Shown here: positions 48,217 through 55,747 of the stretch, piece by piece
How the letters are laid out: every line of letters starts with the position of its first letter
How positions within the stretch are numbered: the stretch's first letter is position 1
Source of the DNA: Dolichospermum compactum NIES-806
GTDB lineage: Bacteria; Cyanobacteriota; Cyanobacteriia; Cyanobacteriales; Nostocaceae
DNA: 64,000 nucleotides
Assembly: GCF_002368115.1 (NCBI RefSeq)
Contig: NZ_AP018316.1
Coordinates: forward strand, 3,967,002-4,031,001
Reading direction: 5' to 3'
Program-made: the position numbers and the translations under genes
The notes under the pieces: generated by a model
Database searches by the model: none
Told to the model about the DNA's origin: nothing
Seen by the model: the letters and a program-made list of their open reading frames with translations, nothing else

Positions 48217-50424
48217 ATGCAAGCTACAACTTTTATTAATAAATCCGCCAAGGATAATTCTGCTTCAGGTACTAATCAATTTTGGAAAAATTTCCAAGCG
48301 GTTGTCGGTCCATATTGGTATCCTACAGATGCAAATGGTAGAGCATTTTCAGAGGTGATTCGCACTTATGGAATGCTGGCTCTTCTAGTATTATTAATTG
48401 TTGTTATGGTAGGTGCAACAGTTTTTAACAGCTTTGTTAACCGCTATTTACTAGATGTTATTACACAAGAAAAGGATTTAGAAAAATTTAGTGATTTATT
48501 ATTGCTTTATGGTTTTGCGCTGGTTTTGGTAACAATTTTAGTAGGAATTTCTAAATTTGTTAGAAAAAAAATAGCTCTTGAATGGTATGAATGGCTGAAT
48601 AGTCAAATTTTATCAAAATATTTCAATAATCGGGCATATTATAAAATCAATTTTCAGTCCGATGTTACTAATCCAGATCAACAAATATCACAAGAAATTG
48701 AGCCTTTAACTAAAGATTTTCTCAGCTTTTCAGCTACATTGCTAGAAAAAGTCCTAGAAATGACAGCTTTTTTAATACTGCTCTGGACGCTCTCTAAATT
48801 TGTAGCAGTTGCTTTAGTTTGCTATACAGTAGTTGGTAATTTAATTGCTATTTACTTGGCACAAGAATTAAACAAAATTAAGCAAGAAGAAGTTGAATCA
48901 AATGCAGACTATACTTACAGTTTAACTCATGTGCGTAATCATGCGGAATCAATAGCTTTTTTCCAGGGAGAATCACAGGAATTAAACATTGTTAATCGGA
49001 GATTTAATAGGATTGTTCAAAGTGTTAAACGCAAGATTGATTGGGAAAGAAGTCAGGATATTTTTAATCGAGGATATCAGGCGGTTATTCAAATATTTCC
49101 ATTTATAGTATTTGGACCAATGCAAATTAGAGGAGAAATTGATTTTGGAGAAATTGCCCAAGCTTCTTTAGCTTGTAATTTGTTCGCAACAGCGCTGGCT
49201 GAATTAATCAAAGAATTTGCCACTTCAGGAAAATTTTCTAGTTACATTGACCGTTTATTTGAACTCTCGGAAGCGTTAAAATCTGTCACTAAAGAACAGG
49301 AAAATGTCAGTATAATTAAGACGAAAGAGGAAAAGCGACTAGCTTTTGAGAATGTTACTTTACAAACTCCCAATTATGAACAGGTAATTGTTGAAGAGTT
49401 GTCGCTGACTGTTCAACCTGGAGAGGGTTTATTAATTGTTGGTCCAAGTGGTCGTGGTAAAAGTTCTCTGTTGAGAGCGATCGCTGGTTTGTGGAACTCA
49501 GGGACTGGTCGTGTAGTCAGACCTCCTCTAGAAGATGTATTATTTTTACCTCAACGTCCTTACATAATTTTAGGAACTTTGCGGGAACAGTTACTCTATC
49601 CCCATACAAAACGGGGAATGAGCGACCGCGAACTGGAAGCAATTTTAAAACAAGTTAATTTGCAAAACCTATTGAGTCGAATAGATAATTTTGATACAGA
49701 ACTTCCTTGGGAAAATATCCTTTCCTTGGGAGAGCAACAACGTTTAGCATTCGCACGTTTATTAGTTACTTGTCCTAGCTTTACTATTTTAGATGAAGCT
49801 ACAAGTGCTTTAGATTTGAACAATGAAGGTAATCTATATCAACAATTACAAGAAAGGAACACAACATATATCAGTGTAGGACATCGAGAAAGTCTATTTA
49901 GTTATCATCAATGGGTTTTAGAACTATCACAAGATTCTAGTTGGCGACTTCTCTCTGTTGAGGATTATAGACAGCAAAAAGCACAAGAACTTACTACTGA
50001 TAATTATGCTGAAAATTCTGGTATCACCATAGAAGTTGTACCCAATAATGAACTAGCAAATCAATCAGAAACATTAACAGTTTCTCCTGAAAATAGAGAA
50101 ATTACCATAGATTTTGTATCTGATGATGAACCTGAAAATCAATCAGAAATATTAACAGATGCTTCTGAAAATTCAGAAATTATCATAGATTTTGTATCTG
50201 ATGATGAACCTGAAAATCAATCAGAAACCTTAACAGCAGATACAGGTGAAATTCTAGGAATTTCTCATCGAGAAATGCAGGAAATAACTGATTATTCACT
50301 GGGTACTGTCAGAAGCAAAGCCAGCAAAGGTCAAACTATTACTGCAAAAGATGGTTTTACCTACTGCTATAATAAGGATTCAAAAGTTTTGAAATGGGTA
50401 AGAGTTGAACGCTTGGAGAATTAA
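48217..50424 (+). CDS. aptF: SbmA/YddA-type ABC exporter with C-terminal repeat extension
   Basis: This 735-residue fused permease-ATPase is probably a peptide exporter. The N-terminal GPYWYPTDANGRAFSEVI signature and the six-helix region (about 45-330) place it in the ABC_membrane_2 (SbmA/BacA/YddA) family. The ATPase has a P-loop GPSGRGKSS near 409, signature LSLGEQQRLAFARLL and Walker B TILDEATSALD. After the ATPase (about residue 590) it carries three 26-residue acidic repeats (50011-50244) and a last ~55 residues (ILGISHREMQEITDYSLG...) that the paralogue at 53800 lacks. Its place 440 bases after hphA suggests anabaenopeptin export (hence the symbol), but it also stands 450 bases before the microviridin precursor, so its substrate is not certain. 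Confidence 0.82.
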   Translation: MQATTFINKSAKDNSASGTNQFWKNFQAVVGPYWYPTDANGRAFSEVIRTYGMLALLVLLIVVMVGATVFNSFVNRYLLDVITQEKDLEKFSDLLLLYGFALVLVTILVGISKFVRKKIALEWYEWLNSQILSKYFNNRAYYKINFQSDVTNPDQQISQEIEPLTKDFLSFSATLLEKVLEMTAFLILLWTLSKFVAVALVCYTVVGNLIAIYLAQELNKIKQEEVESNADYTYSLTHVRNHAESIAFFQGESQELNIVNRRFNRIVQSVKRKIDWERSQDIFNRGYQAVIQIFPFIVFGPMQIRGEIDFGEIAQASLACNLFATALAELIKEFATSGKFSSYIDRLFELSEALKSVTKEQENVSIIKTKEEKRLAFENVTLQTPNYEQVIVEELSLTVQPGEGLLIVGPSGRGKSSLLRAIAGLWNSGTGRVVRPPLEDVLFLPQRPYIILGTLREQLLYPHTKRGMSDRELEAILKQVNLQNLLSRIDNFDTELPWENILSLGEQQRLAFARLLVTCPSFTILDEATSALDLNNEGNLYQQLQERNTTYISVGHRESLFSYHQWVLELSQDSSWRLLSVEDYRQQKAQELTTDNYAENSGITIEVVPNNELANQSETLTVSPENREITIDFVSDDEPENQSEILTDASENSEIIIDFVSDDEPENQSETLTADTGEILGISHREMQEITDYSLGTVRSKASKGQTITAKDGFTYCYNKDSKVLKWVRVERLEN
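50011..50244 (+). repeat. Three tandem 78-base coding repeats in the exporter gene
   Basis: Units at 50011-50088, 50089-50166 and 50167-50244 each encode 26 residues of the pattern ENxxIxIxxVxxxExxNQSE. Units 2 and 3 are nearly identical (IDFVSDDEPENQSE in both) while unit 1 is diverged, so the last duplication looks recent. The encoded stretch is strongly acidic and probably flexible. Confidence 0.9.
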
Positions 50425-50874
50425 GTAAATAATCCTTAACCTTAGCTGACGGCTGAATGCTTAAGTAGGTTGGCGTTAAAAATCGTTGTTAGAGAAAGGT
50501 AAGAGGCAAGATTAAATAAGTTTTCAGCGATTTTACGTTTCTTTACACAGTTTGGTTTTATTGTGTTCACCTACTTACATTAAAAGTAAAAAACGTAATA
50601 TTCAGAATAATATTAGGTTAAGGAAATTTAGACCTTTTAGATCCCCCTAAATCCCCCTTGAAAATTGGGGAGTGAGAGGATTATCTACGGCACGCTACGC
50701 GAACAAAACCTTTTTCTTTTTACCTCATTTATATTGCTTTATTTACACTGCTTTCTAATCATGAGATTTACTTAAATATCTTAAATATCTTAAATGTCCT
50801 TGCTTTAAAAAGCATTTACTGATATATTTTTGATGGATAACATAAAGTTCCTCTCAGGAAAACAGGAATATATT
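50425..50874. other. Leader region upstream of the microviridin precursor
   Basis: No gene is seen. The gap contains an ATCCCCCTAAATCCCCC repeat near 50640 and a CACGCTACGCGAAC fragment near 50690. The stretch between about 50700 and 50860 is AT-rich and is the likely promoter of the microviridin operon. An AGGAATATATT ribosome site precedes the precursor. Confidence 0.45.
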
Positions 50875-51042
50875 ATGACAACAGCAACATTAACAAATAT
50901 TGAAGCAGTGCCATTTTTCGCTCGCTTTTTGGCAGCAGAAGAAGAACCACCAGAAAACCCACCAACACCACAACCAGAAGAACAGCCATTACCTCCTCCA
51001 ATATTTACTTTCAAGTGGCCTTCTGATTGCGAAGATTGCTAA
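50875..51042 (+). CDS. mdnA: Microviridin precursor peptide with Cys-containing core
   Basis: This 55-residue RiPP precursor has the diagnostic leader helix PFFARFL at residues 13-19, recognised by the ATP-grasp ligases. A Pro/Glu-rich linker (20-43) and the C-terminal core FTFKWPSDCEDC (44-55) follow. The core fits the microviridin TxKxPSDx(E/D)(E/D) pattern. Expected links are Thr45-Asp51 and Ser50-Glu53 esters and a Lys47-Asp54 amide. Positions 52 and 55, usually aromatic or other large residues, are both Cys. I chose ATG 50875 (AGGA nine bases upstream, MTTATLTNIEAV) over an in-frame ATG at 50830 that would add 15 untypical residues. The residue after Thr45 (Phe46) is the expected protease-contact position. 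The ligase genes follow after a 591-base gap. Confidence 0.93.
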   Translation: MTTATLTNIEAVPFFARFLAAEEEPPENPPTPQPEEQPLPPPIFTFKWPSDCEDC

Positions 51043-51633
51043 ATATAGTAAATCTGAAATTGCAGAAATAGCAGCATCAAAAAATTGAAACCTGCTGTTT
51101 GTTTCTGAATAAATAGCATATTCAGATATCAAGAATATTTAAGCGATCTCTACTGGTTGAATATCCCCGAATTCTACTCGTTGGACAGCTACTATACAGG
51201 TGTCTACAAGAAATCGGGGATTTATAGCAGGAGTCAGGAGTCAGAAGTAAGACTTTCATGATAAATTGATATTCTAACTAGGGTTTGCTGAAAAAGTTAT
51301 CTGTGAGGGCTAGGAGTATGGCTAACGCCACGCTTCGCTATCAAGGAGTCAGAAGTTCAAGGAGTATGGCTACGCCACGCTTCGCTATCAAGAAGTTTTT
51401 TGATTTGGAAATTGTGCAAACACTAATAAAGTGCAAGCTTTTTTAGGCTCACAGTACCTAAAACCTTGCACAATTTTAATTTTCATCATCCTCAATCCCT
51501 TGATTTATATAGGTTTTACATTTATTCAGCATCCCCTAACTACTCTATCTAAGGCTATAAAAAGCAACATTCTCAGATACTTTTTAGGTAGTTACAAATA
51601 TCTGGCTGATCAAATTTAAATTAAAAAGTTTTT
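51043..51633. other. Long gap between microviridin precursor and ligase genes
   Basis: No convincing gene is seen, although precursor and ligase genes are usually close. It holds a direct repeat (51313-51393). A short hydrophobic open frame at 51431-51619 lacks any recognisable feature. No second PFFARFL leader is present in this gap. A separate promoter for the ligase genes may lie here. Confidence 0.5.
51313..51393. repeat. Direct pair of GGAGTATGGCTAACGCCACG repeats
   Basis: Copy 1 (51313-51347) and copy 2 (51361-51393) share GGAGTATGGCT(A)ACGCCACGCTTCGCTATCAAG, copy 2 lacking one A. The inverted form occurs at 30663-30691, and pieces occur within the NRPS genes. It is a dispersed extragenic repeat of this genome. 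Confidence 0.8.
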
Positions 51634-52611
51634 ATGCACCTGTCTCCTGACATTGTTTTGTTAATTACCCACAGTGGTGATTTTTTCACAATAGATAGAG
51701 TGGCTGAAGCATTGTTAAAAAAAGGAGTGCAACCGTTTCGTTTAGATACTGATAGGTTTCCTCTAGAAGTACAATTAACAGCACATTTTGATCACAAAAA
51801 AAGCTATCACACTATAGACTATGGCGGTTATTCTATCAGTACAGAACAGGTGCAAGCGGTGTGGATGCGACGAAGATGGAAACCAAAACTAAGTGCAGAC
51901 TTAGCTCCTAAGTTTCGAGAAGCCTGTATAAGAGAATCACAAGCCACCTTAAATGGTTTCTGGGATAGTTTGCGGAAAGCGCATTGGGTAGATAATTTAG
52001 AATGTATAAATACTGCCAATGATAAGTTGCGCCAACTGCGGGTTGCTACTGAGGTAGGTTTTGTCATTCCTCAGACTCTCGTTACTAACAAAGCTGAAGC
52101 TGCAAGAGAGTTTTTCCATCAAGTCAAAGGTAAGATGGTGAGTAAGTTATTAACTCCTTTATCCCAGACTATGGAATCTACTTCTTTCTTTCTTTATACC
52201 AGCGTGGTTAAAGAATCAGACTTAGAAAATGCGGAGTCACTGCGTTATTGTCCGATGGTGTTTCAAGAGCAAATTCCTAAACAGTGGGAATTGCGGGTGG
52301 TGTATGTCAATGGTAAAGTATTTGTTGGTGCGTTAGATGCCAGTGTTTATGACACATCTAAAGTAGATTGGCGTAAACCTGGTGTTGATGTTGGTGTATG
52401 GCAACACTATGATCTTCCTGAACAAGTGCTGCGTCATGTGCAAATATTTATGAATAAATTGGGGCTGTTGTTTGGAGCGTTAGATTTGATTGTTACACCA
52501 TCAGGAGAATATATATTTTTAGAGATTAATCCTATAGGTGAATGGGGAATGCTAGAAAAAGATTTGGATTTGCCTATTGCTAAGGCGATCGCTGATACTC
52601 TAGTTTTATAA
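51634..52611 (+). CDS. mdnB: Microviridin ATP-grasp ligase, amide-forming type
   Basis: This 325-residue ATP-grasp enzyme opens with DIVLLITHSGDFFTIDRVAEALLKKG, which I recognise as the MdnB/MvdC group. That group closes the Lys-to-acidic side-chain amide after the lactones are formed. The ATP-grasp core is visible in its C-terminal half: LRVVYVNGKVFVGALD, LIVTPSGEYIFLEINPIGEWG, where the ExN pair binds Mg-ATP. VWMRRRW is the conserved tryptophan/arginine patch of the N-terminal part. It acts in the cytosol on the leader-bound precursor. No clear ribosome site precedes the ATG. It is followed by its ester-forming partner 171 bases on. Confidence 0.9.
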   Translation: MHLSPDIVLLITHSGDFFTIDRVAEALLKKGVQPFRLDTDRFPLEVQLTAHFDHKKSYHTIDYGGYSISTEQVQAVWMRRRWKPKLSADLAPKFREACIRESQATLNGFWDSLRKAHWVDNLECINTANDKLRQLRVATEVGFVIPQTLVTNKAEAAREFFHQVKGKMVSKLLTPLSQTMESTSFFLYTSVVKESDLENAESLRYCPMVFQEQIPKQWELRVVYVNGKVFVGALDASVYDTSKVDWRKPGVDVGVWQHYDLPEQVLRHVQIFMNKLGLLFGALDLIVTPSGEYIFLEINPIGEWGMLEKDLDLPIAKAIADTLVL

Positions 52612-52782
52612 TTACTAACAACTCAATAGTTATCTCGTTGAGGCTGGTAATTGGTAATTAGTAATAGGTGATGAAATCCCTGTTTTCATCGTGTTCATCC
52701 TTTAATACTGGACATCCTGATTCAGACAGTTAGCCTAACTAGCAACTCATACCAAGTTTAATTAAAATCATATTTTTTATTT

Positions 52783-53775
52783 ATGACAATTTTAATAGTC
52801 ACATATAGCAACGACAATGAAAGTATTCCTTTAGTGATCAAAGCAATTGAAGATCAAGGAGAAAAAGCATTTCGGTTTGATACTGACAGATATCCTACAG
52901 AAATCAAATTAGATATTTACCAAGGTGATACAGAAAAGGTAATTATCACAGACGGGGAAAAGCAACTGGATGTGAGTGAAGTTGCTGCGGTTTGGTATCG
53001 CAGGATGCGCTATGGGGCAAAAATTACCAACACGATGGATCAGCAATATAGAGAAGCATCAATTAACGAATCTCGCGCTACTGTTCGAGCTATGATTGCC
53101 AGTCTTCCTGGTTTCCATTTTGATTTGATGTCCAATGTAGAACGAACTCATCATAAACAATTACAGCTACAAATAGCACGAAAAATAGGACTGCTTACTC
53201 CACGCACTCTGACTACTAATAATCCAGAAGCAGTTAAACAATTTGCCTCTGAATGTCATCAACAAGGTATAGTAACAAAAATGCTTTCTTCCTTTGCAAT
53301 TTTTGGCGAACAGGGAGAACAGTTTTTTGTGTTTACAAGTCCAGTTAAAGATGAGGATTTAGAAAATCTGGAAGGACTGCGTGTTTGTCCGATGACGTTT
53401 CAGGAAAACGTACCCAAAGCGTTAGAATTGCGGATAACTATTGTGGGACAGCGCGTATTTACAGCAGCAGTAAATTCTCAAAGTTGTGCAGGAGCTACCT
53501 ATGATTGGCGTAAACAAGGGAGAGCATTAAAAGACGCTTGGCAAGCTTATGATTTACCGCCAGATGTTGAGAAAAAGCTATTGCAATTGATGGCTGAATT
53601 TGGTTTAAACTATGGAGCAATTGATATGATTGTCACACCTGATGGAGATTATGTTTTTCTGGAAATTAATCCAGTTGGGGAATTTTTCTGGTTAGAAATA
53701 TTTTCACCACATTTACAAATTTCTCAGGCGATCGCAGAAATTCTCCTAACTGGTAAAAATCAAATTAATAGATAA
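52783..53775 (+). CDS. mdnC: Microviridin ATP-grasp ligase, ester-forming type
   Basis: This 330-residue ATP-grasp enzyme opens with MTILIVTYSNDNESIPLVIKAIE and contains AVWYRRMRYG, ANxxHKQLQLQ-like THHKQLQLQIARKIGLLTPRTL, GIVTKMLSSFAI, MTFQENVPKALELRITIVG and IDMIVTPDGDYVFLEINPVGEFFW. These are hallmarks of MdnC/MvdD, which forms the two omega-ester bonds (Thr-Asp, Ser-Glu/Asp) after binding the PFFARFL leader. Length is as expected. It is 24 bases from the exporter gene, so both are surely co-transcribed. Confidence 0.92.
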   Translation: MTILIVTYSNDNESIPLVIKAIEDQGEKAFRFDTDRYPTEIKLDIYQGDTEKVIITDGEKQLDVSEVAAVWYRRMRYGAKITNTMDQQYREASINESRATVRAMIASLPGFHFDLMSNVERTHHKQLQLQIARKIGLLTPRTLTTNNPEAVKQFASECHQQGIVTKMLSSFAIFGEQGEQFFVFTSPVKDEDLENLEGLRVCPMTFQENVPKALELRITIVGQRVFTAAVNSQSCAGATYDWRKQGRALKDAWQAYDLPPDVEKKLLQLMAEFGLNYGAIDMIVTPDGDYVFLEINPVGEFFWLEIFSPHLQISQAIAEILLTGKNQINR

Positions 53776-53799
53776 GTAATAGATATAAATATCGAAATT

Positions 53800-55611
53800 A
53801 TGCAAACTCGTAGCGTTACTGATCAAACACCATTTAATCCTGTATTTAATCCTTTTGCTACTGCCATTCAACTTTGGCGGGATTTGAAATTAGTCGCTGG
53901 TCCATATTGGTATCCAACAGAGGTGGGAACAAGAGCATTTTCCGAAGTGATTTATTCATGGGGAATGTTTATTCTGTTGCTCATATTAATTACTTCCGTT
54001 GTGGGTATTCATAGTCTCAGTAGCTTCTGGAATCGTTACGTTTTTGATATCGTCATTGAAGAAAAAAACCTAGAAAAGTATCTAGGTACATTATGGATAT
54101 CTGTTCTATTTATCGTTGTCAATGTACTTGTAGTAGCATTTTCTAAATATATTAGAAAGAAAATAGCTATGGATTGGTACAAGTGGCTAAATAATCATAT
54201 TTTAACTAAATATTTGAGCAATCAAGCCTATTATAAAATCAATTTTAAGTCTAAAATTACTAATCCAGATCAACGCATAGCCCAAGAAATTGAACCTATT
54301 ACCATCAATGCGTTGAGATTTTCCACTACTTTTATAGAAAAATTCATGGATATGATTGCTGCTGTAATCATTCTTTGGACTATTTCTTCACAAGTGGCAA
54401 TTTATCTCATCGTTTATACAATTGTCGGTAATATATTGGCGATTTTTTTAAGTCAAGAATTAGCGAAAATTAATCGAGAAGAACTAGCATTTAAAGCCGA
54501 TTTTAATTATTGTCTAACTCATGTGAGAAATCATGCGGAATCAATTGCTTTTTTCCAAGGAGAAACCGAAGAATTAAATATTATTAAACGTAGATTTGAG
54601 AATGTGCTGAAAAATTCAGAACGGAGGCTAAATTGGGAAAGAGGGCAAGATATTTTTAACAGTGCTTATCAGTCAGCAATTAGTTTATTTTCTATGTTTA
54701 CGCTGACACCTTTATTTATTCAAGATCAAATTAATTATGGAGAAATTAGCCAAGCTACATTTTGTAGTTTTATGTTTTCCAATGCTTTAGGTGTATTAAT
54801 AGCTGAATTTGGTAACTCAGGCAGATTTTCTAGTTATGTCCAAAGGTTAGCGGAATTTTCAGATGCGTTAGCATCGGTAAGCAAAAAACCTGAGAATTTG
54901 GGTACTTTTGGTACTATTAAAGTCCTAGAAGAACGCCGTTTAGGGTTTGAGGATTTTACTTTAAAAACACCCAATTATGAACAAGTGATAGTTGAAGATT
55001 TATCATTATCTGTTCCCTCAGGAGAAGGGTTATTAATAGTTGGTGCTAGTGGTAGGGGTAAAAGTTCTTTGTTGAGAGCGATCGCAGGTTTATGGAATGC
55101 AGGAAGTGGTAGGTTAGTTAGACCTGCATTAAAGGAAATGTTATTTCTTCCCCAACGTCCTTATATAATTTTAGGAACTCTGCGTCAACAACTACTTTAT
55201 CCGCATCCAGATCGGGAAATGAGCGATCGCCAACTAGAAGAAATTCTCCATCAAGTGAATTTACAAAACCTGCTCACCCGCGTCAAGAGTTTTGATACAG
55301 AAGTTGCTTGGGAGAATATTTTATCATTAGGAGAACAGCAACGTTTAGCTTTTGCCAGATTGTTAATTTCTTTGCCTAGCTTTACTATTTTAGATGAAGC
55401 GACCAGTGCTTTAGATTTAAAAAACGAAGAAAATTTATATTCTCAATTACAAGCTACAAACACAACTTTTATTAGTGTGGGACATCGAGAAAGTTTGTTT
55501 GCTTATCATCAATGGGTACTAGAACTTACAGAAGATAATCATTGGCAACTCTTACCAATTGCAGATTATAAGCACAAAAAATCAATTTCTCTCACTACTT
55601 CATCAAGATAA
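53800..55611 (+). CDS. mdnE: Microviridin ABC exporter (SbmA/YddA-type)
   Basis: This 603-residue fused permease-ATPase is a close paralogue of the exporter at 48217: GPYWYPTEVGTRAFSEVI opening, six predicted membrane helices to about residue 330, P-loop GASGRGKSS near 415, signature LSLGEQQRLAFARLL, Walker B TILDEATSALD, and the ending SVGHRESLFAYHQWVLEL. It lacks the acidic-repeat extension. It ends the microviridin operon and should export the mature peptide. The usual GNAT acetyltransferase gene (mdnD) is not found beside it. Confidence 0.88.
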   Translation: MQTRSVTDQTPFNPVFNPFATAIQLWRDLKLVAGPYWYPTEVGTRAFSEVIYSWGMFILLLILITSVVGIHSLSSFWNRYVFDIVIEEKNLEKYLGTLWISVLFIVVNVLVVAFSKYIRKKIAMDWYKWLNNHILTKYLSNQAYYKINFKSKITNPDQRIAQEIEPITINALRFSTTFIEKFMDMIAAVIILWTISSQVAIYLIVYTIVGNILAIFLSQELAKINREELAFKADFNYCLTHVRNHAESIAFFQGETEELNIIKRRFENVLKNSERRLNWERGQDIFNSAYQSAISLFSMFTLTPLFIQDQINYGEISQATFCSFMFSNALGVLIAEFGNSGRFSSYVQRLAEFSDALASVSKKPENLGTFGTIKVLEERRLGFEDFTLKTPNYEQVIVEDLSLSVPSGEGLLIVGASGRGKSSLLRAIAGLWNAGSGRLVRPALKEMLFLPQRPYIILGTLRQQLLYPHPDREMSDRQLEEILHQVNLQNLLTRVKSFDTEVAWENILSLGEQQRLAFARLLISLPSFTILDEATSALDLKNEENLYSQLQATNTTFISVGHRESLFAYHQWVLELTEDNHWQLLPIADYKHKKSISLTTSSR

Positions 55612-55656
55612 TACAGTTTATTTAATTCCAATGAAACACAAACTGTAATAATCAAA

Positions 55657-55683
55657 CTCTTGTGGTGCGGGCATCTTGCCCGC
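55657..55683. repeat. Small palindromic repeat, inverted GGGCATCTTGCCC copy
   Basis: CTCTTGTGGTGCGGGCATCT continuing to TGCCCGC is the reverse orientation of the elements at 5087 and 15834, standing between mdnE and the GUN4-domain gene. Confidence 0.75.
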
Positions 55684-55747
55684 TAAATGTCTAATTTATC
55701 TCTTTGGAAACTGCTGTAAATTTGGAAAATAACTGAAAATCAAACTT

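Noticed and set aside
50830..50874. Earlier in-frame ATG extending the microviridin precursor by 15 residues
   Set aside because: The downstream ATG at 50875 has an AGGA site and gives the usual leader length before PFFARFL; the extension has no family resemblance.
51313..51393. Possible CRISPR-like direct repeats
   Set aside because: Only two copies with a 13-base gap, unequal lengths, no array and no cas genes; the unit is a dispersed spacer repeat.
51431..51619. 62-codon hydrophobic open frame between mdnA and mdnB
   Set aside because: It starts at GTG without a ribosome site, shows no leader/core pattern or known family, and looks like AT-rich spacer translation.
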